Positions 7,963 to 16,756 of a DNA stretch of 46,966 nucleotides are shown in pieces. The notes beneath the pieces were generated by a model. It ran no database searches, was not told where the DNA came from, and worked only from the letters and a program-made list of their open reading frames with translations. The translations under genes and the position numbers were made by a program. Numbering within the stretch: the first letter of the stretch is position 1; each line of letters opens with the position of its first letter. Source of the stretch: Acidobacteriota bacterium (GTDB lineage Bacteria; Acidobacteriota; Blastocatellia; Pyrinomonadales; Pyrinomonadaceae); contig JAEZIT010000109.1 of the NCBI GenBank assembly GCA_023436495.1, positions 1-46,966 on the forward strand, written 5' to 3'.

Positions 7963-10167
7963 TTAGCCGTTATAGATCGATTTGATATAATCGCGGACCA
8001 TTCTGTCGCTTGAGAATTGCGGCGTAAGCGTCGCGAGCGAGTCTCGCATTCGGCGGATCCAATCGACAGGGAGTCCGCGGTCGTCTTTGCTATAAAACGC
8101 CGGAATGATGTCGTTTTCCAACGTTGCATATAGCGACTGGGAATCGAGGCGGTCAGCTTCTTCCTCGTTGGCATCACTTCCAGTACCGCCAATATTAAAA
8201 CCGTTCGTGCCGTTCGAGCCTTCGATCCACCATCCGTCGAGGATCGAGAAATTGAGTACACCGTTCATCGCTGCTTTTTGACCGCTGGTGCCGCTGGCTT
8301 CCATTGGGCGTTTTGGCACATTCATCCATACATCCACGCCGTGAACGAGATAACGAGCGACCTCTTGGTCGTAATCCTCGATGAAAACGGCGCGGTTCTG
8401 CCAATTAGAGTCGTTATTGATACTCATCAAACGCTGCAGGATCTGCTTTGCCGTGCGGTCCTGCGGATGAGCTTTACCTGCGAAGACGAATTGAACGGGG
8501 CGTTCCGGATCGTCCACCAGCTTGAGCAGCCGATCAAGATCTGAAAAGAGTAGATTCCAACGTTTGTAGGCGGCAACGCGCCGCGCGAAACCTATTGTGA
8601 GCACGTCGGGAGAAAGTAGCCCGGTAGTGCTTTCGTGTTCGTTGATGGTGTCACGAATTCCCGTTTCCTTCGACCGCGTGCGTTCACGAATGAATGCGAT
8701 AAGCAGGTTCTTAAGTTTCAAATGAGCGTTCCAGATCACTTCGTCCGGAATTGCGTTTACTGCTTGCCGCCAGGCATCTATGTCGCGCGTTTTTTCAAGC
8801 CAGTCTTCGCCGACAGTCGAACTATAGGTTTCCCGAAGTACCGGTGCAATCCACGTTGGCGGATGAACACCGTTAGTGACTTGCGTGATCGGAACGTCTG
8901 CAGCGTCCGACAGTTCCGGGAACATTTTGAGCCAAAGCTCGCGGGAAACCTCACCGTGTTTCATGCTCACGCCATTTGCCGAACGGCACATTCTAATTGC
9001 CAGAGGCGTCATTCCGAAAAACTCGGCGGGATCGGCGGGATCGGTGCGGCCGAGCGAGAAGAACTCGTCTTCGGAAAGCTTGAGAGCTGAAATGTAGCCG
9101 GAATCAAAACATTGGCGCAGCTGATCGGGTGAGAAGACGTCGTTGCCGGCCGCGACAGGCGTATGGGTTGTGAAAACACAGGCCGTGCGTACGGATTCGG
9201 CTGCCTCTTCGAATGTGGCTTCGCTATGTTCTTCGAGGAATTCTTTAGCCAACTCAAGTGTGAGAAACGCAGAATGCCCTTCGTTCAGATGATAGACCGA
9301 TGGCCGCACGCCGAGATGCCGAAGAAGACGAATTCCGCCTATCCCAAGAACCTTTTCCTGAACAATTCGAGTCTCGGAATCGCCGCCGTATAGATGGCCG
9401 GTTATCAGACGGTCGACCGGATCGTTCTGCGGCAAATTGGTATCAAGCAAGTAGAGCGAAATACGGCCTACGCGAGCGCGCCAAGCTTGTGCTTGAACTT
9501 CGCGTTCGCGGATCCAAACCGAGACCAGTACGCGCTCGCCACTGTCGTTCAGAACCGGCTTGACGGCCAACTCCGATTCAAAAATGTCATGATAACGTTC
9601 CTCTTGCCAACCATCGTGCGTTATACGTTGGCGGAAATATCCGTACCGGTAAAGCAGGCCGACGGCGACCAGCGGGACGTTAAGATCGCTGGCCGATTTC
9701 AGGTGATCGCCCGCCAGGATGCCGAGGCCGCCCGAATAATTCGGAAGGGAATTATGGACGCCGTATTCAGCACAGAAGTACGCTACTGGACGATCCTTAG
9801 TTACACGGCCGAAATCGGCAGGAGTTTGGTCAACATATGAACGGAATCGTTGTTCGAAATGACGAAGTTTGGTGACGTAATCGTCATCAAGAGACTTTTG
9901 CCAAAGGCGAAGGAGGCTTATGCGTCGCAGAAGCATGCGGGGATTCTGCTCGCATTCCACCCATAAAGCGGAATCTAGTTCGCGGAAAAGCTCGACACCA
10001 TCCTTGTCCCAAGACCATAAAAAATTCCAGGAAATATCCTCGAGTGCGCGAAGGTTTTCCGGAAATTCGCGGCTGAAAGAAAAATCGTTCCGATAATTGT
10101 TTTCGTGGGCGTGGCCCGTAGCAGATGGCATATTAATACTGTCGCTTTCGGATGAGATCTTCGTCAT
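7963..10167 (-). CDS. glgP: Alpha-glucan (glycogen/maltodextrin) phosphorylase
   Basis: The 734-residue GT35 enzyme releases glucose 1-phosphate from alpha-1,4-glucans using pyridoxal phosphate. It begins with the DUF3417-type N-terminal region (LRALEDISWNFLWSWD), then YFCAEYGVHNSLPNYSGGLG and the ITHDGWQEERYHD segment. Near the C-terminus is EASGTSGQKAAMNG, with the presumed PLP lysine near residue 631, followed by NGTNGFNIG. The length is that of the shorter bacterial/archaeal branch rather than the 800-residue E. coli type. It heads a tight minus-strand unit with the membrane protein, ytxJ and the DUF971 gene, and a plausible promoter lies upstream. Confidence 0.93.
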   Translation of the reverse strand: MTKISSESDSINMPSATGHAHENNYRNDFSFSREFPENLRALEDISWNFLWSWDKDGVELFRELDSALWVECEQNPRMLLRRISLLRLWQKSLDDDYVTKLRHFEQRFRSYVDQTPADFGRVTKDRPVAYFCAEYGVHNSLPNYSGGLGILAGDHLKSASDLNVPLVAVGLLYRYGYFRQRITHDGWQEERYHDIFESELAVKPVLNDSGERVLVSVWIREREVQAQAWRARVGRISLYLLDTNLPQNDPVDRLITGHLYGGDSETRIVQEKVLGIGGIRLLRHLGVRPSVYHLNEGHSAFLTLELAKEFLEEHSEATFEEAAESVRTACVFTTHTPVAAGNDVFSPDQLRQCFDSGYISALKLSEDEFFSLGRTDPADPAEFFGMTPLAIRMCRSANGVSMKHGEVSRELWLKMFPELSDAADVPITQVTNGVHPPTWIAPVLRETYSSTVGEDWLEKTRDIDAWRQAVNAIPDEVIWNAHLKLKNLLIAFIRERTRSKETGIRDTINEHESTTGLLSPDVLTIGFARRVAAYKRWNLLFSDLDRLLKLVDDPERPVQFVFAGKAHPQDRTAKQILQRLMSINNDSNWQNRAVFIEDYDQEVARYLVHGVDVWMNVPKRPMEASGTSGQKAAMNGVLNFSILDGWWIEGSNGTNGFNIGGTGSDANEEEADRLDSQSLYATLENDIIPAFYSKDDRGLPVDWIRRMRDSLATLTPQFSSDRMVRDYIKSIYNG

Positions 10168-10221
10168 CGTTAGAAAAGTTATTCAGATATTAAGACGAGG
10201 AAAGTAACAGGAAACTATAGA

Positions 10222-10249
10222 ATAATAGTCGATTGAGCATCAAATCCAA
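10222..10249 (-). promoter_or_regulatory. Candidate promoter of the glgP unit
   Basis: On the minus strand TTGGAT (10249-10244) is followed after 16 bp by TATTAT (10227-10222), a 4/6 and 5/6 match to sigma-70 boxes. The predicted leader to the glgP ATG at 10167 is about 45-50 nt. Confidence 0.4.
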
Positions 10250-10258
10250 AACCAAGGT

Positions 10259-10801
10259 TCAAAGCGTTGAATGCTGTAAGAAGACACGGGCGTCAGCTTC
10301 GGAAAAGAAGATCAGAGAGATATTCGTCGGCGTATCGGCTATCTGGACATACCGTCGGAGTGTCATAGAAACGACCTGAGCTGCCTCGTCTTTCGGATAT
10401 CCGTAAACACCAGTCGAAATCGACGGAAATGCGATCGATGACAATCCATTCTCGGCGGCAAGTCGAAGTGAGTTCTCATAGGCCGCAGCGAGGAGATCCG
10501 CGTCCCGGCCGCCATTTTCGCCATAGACCGGACCGACCGTGTGAATCACATATTTAGCGGGCAAGTTGCCGGCGGTCGTAATAACCGCTTCGCCGGTGGG
10601 TAAACCGTCGGGAAACTGGTCTTGACGTATAAGCCGGCACGCCCTGAGGACCTCGCTGCCGCCTTTTGAGTGAATCGCGCCGTCAACCCCGCCGCCGCCC
10701 AGAAGCGAACTGTTCGCGGCGTTCACAACAGCGTCGACATTTTCAGCGGTAATATCTCCAACTTTAACGATGACACGGCCGTTGAGAAATTCTTCAAACA
10801 C
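10259..10801 (-). CDS. Macrodomain protein, probable O-acetyl-ADP-ribose deacetylase
   Basis: The 180-residue protein is almost entirely a macrodomain of the YmdB type. The ADP-ribose-binding motifs are visible: GDITAENVDAVVNAANSSL, GGGGVDGAIH, YVIHTVGP and the phosphate loop SISTGVYGYP. It probably hydrolyses O-acetyl-ADP-ribose or ADP-ribosyl groups in the cytoplasm. The start is a GTG at 10801, 9 bp after the DoxX-like gene stop, so the two are likely co-transcribed. Confidence 0.92.
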   Translation of the reverse strand: MFEEFLNGRVIVKVGDITAENVDAVVNAANSSLLGGGGVDGAIHSKGGSEVLRACRLIRQDQFPDGLPTGEAVITTAGNLPAKYVIHTVGPVYGENGGRDADLLAAAYENSLRLAAENGLSSIAFPSISTGVYGYPKDEAAQVVSMTLRRYVQIADTPTNISLIFFSEADARVFLQHSTL

Positions 10802-10810
10802 ATTACGGTT

Positions 10811-11485
10811 TTACCCCAAATCGCGTGTGGTCCGCAACGCTCCGGTAGGCATGAATCGATGATGAACGGCGACTGCGAAACCAAAGATCAATCCAAAGAA
10901 AGCAAGTCCGGCAGTGACAACAAGGTAGTTCGAGAAATTTCCGAGTCGGATGAGATACCACAATCCGCCCATCAGTGTGCCGCCAATAGCAAAAAACGCC
11001 GGCACGGTGACGAACCTTAACGGAATTGACTCCGAGCATTTAGATCGGCCGGCGAAAATAAGCGGCTTCAGCCGGTCGTATTCCCACGCGACCAGGTAGA
11101 CGGCCGCGAAGCACATTAGCGAAGTTACGAGCCATGTACCCCTGAATCCTACAGAAGCCGTTAGTACAGCGATGTTCGCGATTATCGGCAGGAACATTAA
11201 AGCGCCTAGGTGCGAGGTTCGTGGAATCAGTAGTAGAACCGCGGCGATAATTTGAGTCCAGCCGATGAATTCGTAATAGAATCCCGTCTGATAGAGGGCA
11301 TTGAAATAGTGGCCCACGGGATTAGAATCCGGCAGCACTGTGAACGGTTTGTGAAGTATTTTCGGAATACTAGGCGGAATGAACCCCACGGCTAGTGTCA
11401 ACCGTGTAAAGGCTGTAAACAACTGCATCCACCGGCTATTCGCGACCGTCGCGTGTTTATTATCGATCCACCGTTCAATTTCCAT
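10811..11485 (-). CDS. DoxX-like membrane protein
   Basis: The 224-residue integral membrane protein has about five or six hydrophobic segments. The pattern TRLTLAVGFIPPSIPKILH, a short loop, then GFYYEFIGWTQIIAAVLLLIP is typical of DoxX/DoxD-type proteins, which are linked to quinone-related redox chemistry in some species. Its substrate is unknown. A strong ribosome-binding site, GGAGGA, lies 9 nt before the ATG at 11485. It diverges from mtnA across a 108-bp region and precedes the macrodomain gene. Confidence 0.75.
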   Translation of the reverse strand: MEIERWIDNKHATVANSRWMQLFTAFTRLTLAVGFIPPSIPKILHKPFTVLPDSNPVGHYFNALYQTGFYYEFIGWTQIIAAVLLLIPRTSHLGALMFLPIIANIAVLTASVGFRGTWLVTSLMCFAAVYLVAWEYDRLKPLIFAGRSKCSESIPLRFVTVPAFFAIGGTLMGGLWYLIRLGNFSNYLVVTAGLAFFGLIFGFAVAVHHRFMPTGALRTTRDLG

Positions 11486-11544
11486 AGGAATTAGTCCTCC
11501 GTTGTTCTAAAACGCTGATCCCAAAGGAAAAAGTTTCAGCTTTC

Positions 11545-11573
11545 TTGTTACCGTCGATCTTTTTACGTAAGAT
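11545..11573 (+). promoter_or_regulatory. Candidate promoter of mtnA
   Basis: TTGTTA (11545-11550) and TAAGAT (11568-11573) are separated by exactly 17 bp and lie 20 bp before the mtnA ATG. Each box matches the sigma-70 consensus at 4 of 6 positions. Confidence 0.4.
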
Positions 11574-11593
11574 TTGAGTTTCAAGGTAAATAT

Positions 11594-12658
11594 ATGAATC
11601 TGGATATCATACCCGTTAAATGGACCGATGAAGGTGTAGAGATGCTCGACCAGCGATTGCTGCCGACCGAAGAGAAGTGGCTGATGCTAAAGTCATTCAA
11701 TGACGTCGCCGCGGGCATCAAGGACATGGTGGTGCGTGGCGCACCTGCGATAGGAGTTTCCGCGGCTTACGGCGTTGCACTGGGCGTCAAGCAGTTCGTT
11801 GGAACGAATATCGACGATCTCGAAGAAGAACTTGAATACATCGGTGAAATGATCGGGAAAACGCGTCCGACGGCTGTGAACCTCTTCTGGGCCATCGACC
11901 GGATGAAAAAGGCGTTTCAAGAGGCGAAGGCTGAAGGGCGATCGATAAGTGAGATCAAACAGATATTGATCGACGAGGCAAAGGCGATCCACGATGAAGA
12001 TATCGAATCGCAGCGGCTCATCGCAAAGTATGGCGGCGAGTTGCTCGATGACAATTCGACGGTTCTGACACACTGCAACGCGGGAGCCTTGGCGACCGGC
12101 GGCGTATGGGGAACGGCTCTAGGTGTTATCCGCGGCGCGGTCGATCAGGGAAAGCACATCGCGGTAATAGCCGATGAGACTCGGCCTTACCTACAGGGGG
12201 CACGTTTGACTGCCTGGGAACTGCACAAAGACGAGATCCCGGTAACCCTCATCACGGATAATATGAGCGGCCACGTAATGAAAAAGGGCCGCGTGCAGGC
12301 GGTTGTGGTCGGATCAGATCGAATTGCTGCCAATGGCGACGTCGCGAACAAGATCGGCACGTATATGGTCGCCGTGCTCGCGAAACAGCATGGTATCCCG
12401 TTTTACGTTGCTGCTCCGCTCTCTACCGTGGACATGAATTGTCCGACCGGTGAACAGATCCCTATTGAGGAGCGCGATATTCGGGAAATAACTCACGTAC
12501 GCGATATTCAACTCGCTCCCGAAGGCATCGATGTTTCGAACTACGCATTTGATGTGACGCCGAATGAGTTCGTGACCGCGATAATCACTGAGAAAGGTGT
12601 AGCGAGGGCTCCGTATATACAGAGTTTGAAGGAGCAGTTTGAGGAAAAAGGTGGTTAG
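11594..12658 (+). CDS. mtnA: S-methyl-5-thioribose-1-phosphate isomerase
   Basis: The 354-residue protein isomerises methylthioribose 1-phosphate to methylthioribulose 1-phosphate in methionine salvage. Family motifs are intact: VVRGAPAIGVSAAYG, TRPTAVNLFWAI, the catalytic cysteine Cys161 in THCNAG, and the catalytic Asp242 in GSDRIAANGD followed by NKIGTY. Length is normal. MtnA is homologous to eIF2B subunits, but the Cys and Asp support the isomerase call. No other salvage gene is adjacent. A weak AAGGT precedes the ATG. Confidence 0.95.
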   Translation: MNLDIIPVKWTDEGVEMLDQRLLPTEEKWLMLKSFNDVAAGIKDMVVRGAPAIGVSAAYGVALGVKQFVGTNIDDLEEELEYIGEMIGKTRPTAVNLFWAIDRMKKAFQEAKAEGRSISEIKQILIDEAKAIHDEDIESQRLIAKYGGELLDDNSTVLTHCNAGALATGGVWGTALGVIRGAVDQGKHIAVIADETRPYLQGARLTAWELHKDEIPVTLITDNMSGHVMKKGRVQAVVVGSDRIAANGDVANKIGTYMVAVLAKQHGIPFYVAAPLSTVDMNCPTGEQIPIEERDIREITHVRDIQLAPEGIDVSNYAFDVTPNEFVTAIITEKGVARAPYIQSLKEQFEEKGG

Positions 12659-12730
12659 AAAATTAGTGTTTCGCTTGAGTAACTAGGTAGAGTAGTTGTG
12701 AATGTTGGATTAATTCACCTTCGAATTTGA

Positions 12731-12739
12731 TGGTATACT
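12731..12739 (+). promoter_or_regulatory. Extended -10 element upstream of ETF-QO
   Basis: TGGTATACT fits an extended -10 (TGnTATACT, hexamer at 12734-12739, 5/6 match). No good -35 box stands at the usual distance; AATTCA at 16 bp is the nearest. This fits an extended -10 promoter with a leader of about 50 nt. Confidence 0.4.
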
Positions 12740-12798
12740 AACCACTGAATGGTCATTCATTTTTAGCTCAACATACAGCATTGAGGTGCTGCAATCAT

Positions 12799-14535
12799 AT
12801 GATCGAACGCGAACAAATTGAGATGGACGTCCTCTTCGTCGGCGCGGGGCCGGCGTGTCTTGCGGGTGCATTGTGGCTGGTTAAAGAGATCAAGGAACAT
12901 GACCGGCTGGTTGAAGCAGGAGTTATACCGGGTAGGAAGATCGGCGATCTCGAAATTGGGTTGATCGAAAAGGGAGCATCGGTCGGAGCGCACATACTTT
13001 CAGGAGCGGTGATGGACCCCATTGCGATCCGGGAGTTGATGCCGGATTTTCTTGAGCAGGGCTGTCCCGTCGATACCGTTGTGACGGACGACGCTGCTTG
13101 GTATTTGACCGGATCAAGTGCGATCAATGCTCCGATCGTTCCACCGCCTCTGAAGAACAAAGGGAAATACATCATCAGTCTTAGCCGAATGTGCGAATGG
13201 CTCGCGGAAAAATGCGAAGAAGCAGGCATAAACATTTTTCCGGAGTTTCCCGGCGCCGAAATGCTCTACGACGAGAACGAGCGCGTGATCGGCGTTCGCA
13301 CTGGTGACAAGGGAATCGGTAAAGACGGAGAGAAGAAAGGTAATTTTGAGCCTGGTGTCGATATTTTGGCAAAGGTGACCGTTCTAGGCGAGGGCTCACG
13401 CGGATCGCTCGCAAAACAGTTAATGGCACGCCTGGGGCTCATGAATGAGAGTGAGCCTCAGGTATTCTCGATCGGCGTCAAGGAACTATGGGAAGTCCCA
13501 GCGGGGAATTTTGAAGAAGGCCGAGTAGTACATACGCTCGGGTTTCCGTCAGATACGGAAACGTACGGCGGCGGATGGATATACGGAATGAAGAATAACG
13601 TAATCAGCATTGGGTATGTGACCGGGCTCGATTACAAGGACCCGCTGATTGATCCGCATGCTGAGTTTCAAAAATTCAAGACACATCCGAAGGTCGCTGA
13701 GATACTGAAGGGCGGAAAAATGCTGAAATACGGAGCGAAGACCATCAACGCCGGCGGTTATTTCACTATGCCGAAGCTTTATGCCGACGGTGTGATGCTT
13801 GTTGGCGAGACGGCCGCTTTTTTGAACGGACAACGGATCAAGGGAATTCATATGTCCATGAAATCGGGAATGCTCGCAGCCGAAGCGATCGTGATGGCCT
13901 TCGATCACGAAGATTACACATCAAAAACGCTCAAACATTACGCCGAAAAAGTAAATATGAGCTGGATATACGACGAGCTGTATCCAGTGAGGAATTTTCA
14001 CGCCGCATTTCAAAATGGCCGTTGGTCCGGACTTGTAAATTCGGGCCTGCAGTTTGTTACCGGCGGCTTGGCATGGGGATTTATGCCGCGCGAGCATCAC
14101 ATCGCCGGACATGAGCGAATGGAACGGATCGATCGCAATGGTGCGGGCCCCGTTGACGGACTTGGGCCGACCGACCATCTCCGGGATGAACGATACAAAA
14201 GCGTGCCGTTCGATAAGGCCGTGACATTCGATAAGATCACCGATGTGTTTCATGCTGCGGTCGCTCATGACGAGGACCAGCCCTGCCATCTTCATGTGCT
14301 CGATACAGAGATCTGCGCCACGCGGTGTGCCGAGGAATATGGCAATCCATGCCAGCGGTTTTGCCCTGCACAGGTCTACGAAATGGTGCAAAATGCGAAG
14401 ACCGCACGCAGAGAATTAAAGATAAATTTTTCGAATTGTGTACACTGCAAGACATGTGACATCGCGGATCCGTATCAGATCATTAACTGGGTAACACCGG
14501 AAGGAGGAGGCGGTCCTAACTATAAGGGAATGTAA
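12799..14535 (+). CDS. Electron transfer flavoprotein-ubiquinone oxidoreductase
   Basis: The 578-residue protein passes electrons from ETF to the quinone pool. The N-terminal FAD-binding motif reads VGAGPACLAGAL, in which the third glycine of GxGxxG is Cys. Further features are the GAHILSGAVMDP segment, the quinone-side IKGIHMSMKSG segment, and the C-terminal iron-sulfur domain with CPAQVYE and NCVHCKTCDI supplying the [4Fe-4S] cysteines. Extra cysteines (ICATRCAEEYGNPCQRFC) precede these. The ATG at 12799 is chosen because GAGGTG (12783-12788) is correctly placed before it; an in-frame TTG at 12781 is less likely. No etfAB genes are nearby. Confidence 0.93.
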   Translation: MIEREQIEMDVLFVGAGPACLAGALWLVKEIKEHDRLVEAGVIPGRKIGDLEIGLIEKGASVGAHILSGAVMDPIAIRELMPDFLEQGCPVDTVVTDDAAWYLTGSSAINAPIVPPPLKNKGKYIISLSRMCEWLAEKCEEAGINIFPEFPGAEMLYDENERVIGVRTGDKGIGKDGEKKGNFEPGVDILAKVTVLGEGSRGSLAKQLMARLGLMNESEPQVFSIGVKELWEVPAGNFEEGRVVHTLGFPSDTETYGGGWIYGMKNNVISIGYVTGLDYKDPLIDPHAEFQKFKTHPKVAEILKGGKMLKYGAKTINAGGYFTMPKLYADGVMLVGETAAFLNGQRIKGIHMSMKSGMLAAEAIVMAFDHEDYTSKTLKHYAEKVNMSWIYDELYPVRNFHAAFQNGRWSGLVNSGLQFVTGGLAWGFMPREHHIAGHERMERIDRNGAGPVDGLGPTDHLRDERYKSVPFDKAVTFDKITDVFHAAVAHDEDQPCHLHVLDTEICATRCAEEYGNPCQRFCPAQVYEMVQNAKTARRELKINFSNCVHCKTCDIADPYQIINWVTPEGGGGPNYKGM

Positions 14536-14538
14536 TCT

Positions 14539-14575
14539 TTGTGGACCACAATGGTTGGTACAACTTCCGTTGTGG
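14539..14575. promoter_or_regulatory. Palindrome and half-site upstream of csbD-like gene, candidate operator
   Basis: TTGTGGACCACAA (14539-14551) is a perfect 13-bp palindrome around a central A. The half-site TTGTGG recurs at 14570-14575. It begins 3 bp after the ETF-QO stop and about 100 bp before the CsbD-like start. The single-base spacer favours a protein-binding site over an RNA hairpin. Confidence 0.35.
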
Positions 14576-14645
14576 AACGACTATTGCCATGATATTCAGT
14601 CGAGACAGAGATGTCTTGATTCAATACGATCATATGGGGGTTAAT

Positions 14646-14882
14646 ATGGCGATTTTTGGAAACAAAGATGAAGTAGAAGGTAAATGGGAACAAGCAAAAG
14701 GGTCGGTCAAGGACAAGGTCGGCGAAATCACGGGTGACGAAGAGCTTGAAGCTGAGGGCGAAGTCCAACATGCTGAAGGCGAAGGTCAGGAATCGTGGGG
14801 AAAATTCAAACGAGGCGTTTCCGATGCTGTTGATTCTGTCGGCGACGTGATCAGTGATACAGCTGACCGGATAAATCGTTGA
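14646..14882 (+). CDS. CsbD-like stress response protein
   Basis: The 78-residue hydrophilic protein shows the CsbD signature: KDEVEGKWEQAKGSVKDKVGEITGD followed by EAEGEVQHAEGEGQ. It is small, charged and probably cytoplasmic. CsbD family members are induced by general stress in Bacillus and other bacteria, but their molecular function is unknown. The ATG at 14646 is chosen because GGGGG (14636-14640) is 5 nt upstream; in-frame codons further 5' are not typical of the family. The C-terminal part (FKRGVSDAVDSVGDVISDTAD) is an amphipathic helix candidate. It is followed by a strong terminator. Confidence 0.85.
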   Translation: MAIFGNKDEVEGKWEQAKGSVKDKVGEITGDEELEAEGEVQHAEGEGQESWGKFKRGVSDAVDSVGDVISDTADRINR

Positions 14883-14904
14883 ATATGTTAAACATATAAC
14901 AAAT

Positions 14905-14934
14905 AAAAAAGCCGCTCGGACGGGCGGCTTTTTT
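14905..14934. terminator. Bidirectional rho-independent terminator
   Basis: AAAAAAGCCGC (14905-14915) pairs with GCGGCTTTTTT (14924-14934) across an 8-nt loop. A U-tract exists in both directions, so it can end both the CsbD-like gene (plus) and the rpoZ transcript (minus). Confidence 0.9.
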
Positions 14935-14955
14935 AAGTGCAAATGTATAACTTGT

Positions 14956-15201
14956 CTATTGTTCTTCGATCTTGAAATTGACCTTTCGTTCTCGAATCTC
15001 TTTCAAGGCAACCCGCGTCGGCTTATTCTTGCGTATGTCAATGTCGACACGAGATTCTGCGCCACGTTGCAGTTGTTTGCTCCGCTGAGCGGCCAATAGG
15101 ATCATGCGGTACTTGGAATCGATCTCAGGAGGATCGATCACTTCTTCCTCAACAAAACCTTCTTCGTTCTCATCAAGCACCGGTGCGGTCTGCTCTGCCA
15201 T
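14956..15201 (-). CDS. rpoZ: RNA polymerase omega subunit
   Basis: The 81-residue protein carries the omega core: DSKYRMILLAAQRSKQLQRGA followed by KPTRVALKEIRERKV. Omega promotes assembly and stability of RNA polymerase. The N-terminal 28 residues are acidic and not conserved in the family core. It is the last gene of the msbA-yicC-gmk-rpoZ unit, 9 bp after the gmk stop. The gmk-rpoZ linkage is common in many bacteria and supports the call. Confidence 0.92.
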   Translation of the reverse strand: MAEQTAPVLDENEEGFVEEEVIDPPEIDSKYRMILLAAQRSKQLQRGAESRVDIDIRKNKPTRVALKEIRERKVNFKIEEQ

Positions 15202-15210
15202 AAAATTCGT

Positions 15211-15846
15211 TTAGACTCCAAAAAAAGTGTATTTCGAGATATCGAAACTATCTAGTATATCTTGAATAGGCCCAGGTTGTCTATCAGTTCGTAGTCGTTC
15301 TGCGAGAATGATCTGTTTAAGTTGTTCGGTGGCCGTATCCACCTCGTTATTAACTACGACATACCGAAAATGCTCATACTGCCGCACCTCGTCAAACGAA
15401 TTCCTGAGACGAAGCTGCAGATCGCCCGAACTCTCAGTGGCCCGCCGCGTTAATCGTTCGCGCAGCACTTCGAACGACGGCGGTAGGATGAAAATGCTGA
15501 CAGCGCTGGGCATCTTTGCCATCACGGCCGCGGCTCCCTGCACGTCGATCTCGAGGATAACGTCCTGGCCCGAGGCGATCTTTTTCTCTACCTGCGCGCG
15601 CGATGTGCCGTAAAGATTTTCGTGTACGCGAGCAAATTCGAGGAATTCGCCGCCGGAGCGCAGTCGCTCGAATTCATCGGGCGACACAAAGCAGTAGTCC
15701 GTTCCGTGTATTTCGTCATTCCGCTGCGCCCGCGTAGTGTACGACACCGAATAGCCGATCGACGGTATGCTAGTTAGCAGTCGTCGAATCAATGTGCCTT
15801 TTCCACCGCCGGACGGCGAGCTAATTATGATCAAGTTTCCTTTCAT
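15211..15846 (-). CDS. gmk: Guanylate kinase
   Basis: The 211-residue enzyme phosphorylates GMP to GDP with ATP. The P-loop is SPSGGGKGT at residues 10-18 (canonical GPSGxGKx). The GMP-binding region has SVSYTTRAQR and GTDYCFVSPDEF, followed by FLEFARVHENLYGTS and EIDVQGAAAV. All are family hallmarks. It sits between yicC and rpoZ with short gaps (21 and 9 bp), the usual order. Confidence 0.95.
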   Translation of the reverse strand: MKGNLIIISSPSGGGKGTLIRRLLTSIPSIGYSVSYTTRAQRNDEIHGTDYCFVSPDEFERLRSGGEFLEFARVHENLYGTSRAQVEKKIASGQDVILEIDVQGAAAVMAKMPSAVSIFILPPSFEVLRERLTRRATESSGDLQLRLRNSFDEVRQYEHFRYVVVNNEVDTATEQLKQIILAERLRTDRQPGPIQDILDSFDISKYTFFGV

Positions 15847-15867
15847 TATCAGCTAAAAGCAATAGGG

Positions 15868-16746
15868 TTATTCCGCATTTTGCACTTGTTCACGGATCTT
15901 TTCGATCTCGCTCTTGATGCCTAAAGCGTTTTCCTTAACCTTGAGGTTTTGCGTCTTTGAGGCGATCGTATTTGCCTCGCGATTGAGCTCCTGGGTTAAG
16001 AAATCCAGTCGTTTACCGACCTCTACCGACTCGTTCATTATCTCGCGGAAGTGGTCGATATGGCCCGTAAGCCGTGTGATCTCCTCCGAAATATCGCTCC
16101 GATCTGCGAGATATGCGATTTCTTGTGCAAGCCGCGACTGGTCCAGTTCGATTTGGGAATCTGACTTAGCGAGCATTTCGGCCACCCGCTTGGTTAGGCG
16201 CTGGCGATACTCTTCGGACACATTTGCCGATTCGGAAACGATCTCCGGCATACGCCGTTCGATCTCAGACAGGCGAAAGTCGAGCTCGTTCTTCAACATT
16301 GTGCCCTCGTTCTCCCGCATTCGCTCGAGGTCGTCAAGAGCGCTATTCACCGCTTGTTCGACACCGATCACGAATTCCTCACTGAGGTCGTCCTTGCGCG
16401 GCGTTATGACGTTTGGAAGTCGAGCGATTACGTTAATATCGGGCTCGCCCGCCAAACTAAATTCTTCTCGGATCCGCTTCATCGCGTCCAAGTAACCGGC
16501 TATCATTGGACGATTTAGGTCATACTCGACCTGTTCGACACGATCGTACTGCAGGTTTACGTCGACGCGCCCCCGGGATAATCGATTACCTATAAGGCGT
16601 TTTATCGTGGATTCGAGTGCCTGCAGGTCGTTTGACAAACGGATGGCTATGTCGAGGAACCGGTTATTCACTGTCTTCAACTCAACGGTTATTGTAAATT
16701 TTTCCTCGGCAACGGTTCCGCGTCCGAAGCCTGTCATTGATCTCAT
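15868..16746 (-). CDS. yicC: YicC-family endoribonuclease-like protein
   Basis: The 292-residue protein begins MRSMTGFGRG and ends KSEIEKIREQVQNAE, both diagnostic of YicC. The central part is helical (SEIERRMPEIVSESANVSEEYRQRL), and HIDHFREIM lies near the C-terminal catalytic region. YicC proteins are metal-dependent RNases linked to RNA turnover and stress. Length is typical. The start lies 10 bp after the stop of the ABC exporter gene, and gmk follows. Confidence 0.93.
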   Translation of the reverse strand: MRSMTGFGRGTVAEEKFTITVELKTVNNRFLDIAIRLSNDLQALESTIKRLIGNRLSRGRVDVNLQYDRVEQVEYDLNRPMIAGYLDAMKRIREEFSLAGEPDINVIARLPNVITPRKDDLSEEFVIGVEQAVNSALDDLERMRENEGTMLKNELDFRLSEIERRMPEIVSESANVSEEYRQRLTKRVAEMLAKSDSQIELDQSRLAQEIAYLADRSDISEEITRLTGHIDHFREIMNESVEVGKRLDFLTQELNREANTIASKTQNLKVKENALGIKSEIEKIREQVQNAE

Positions 16747-16756
16747 AATTCAGCGT

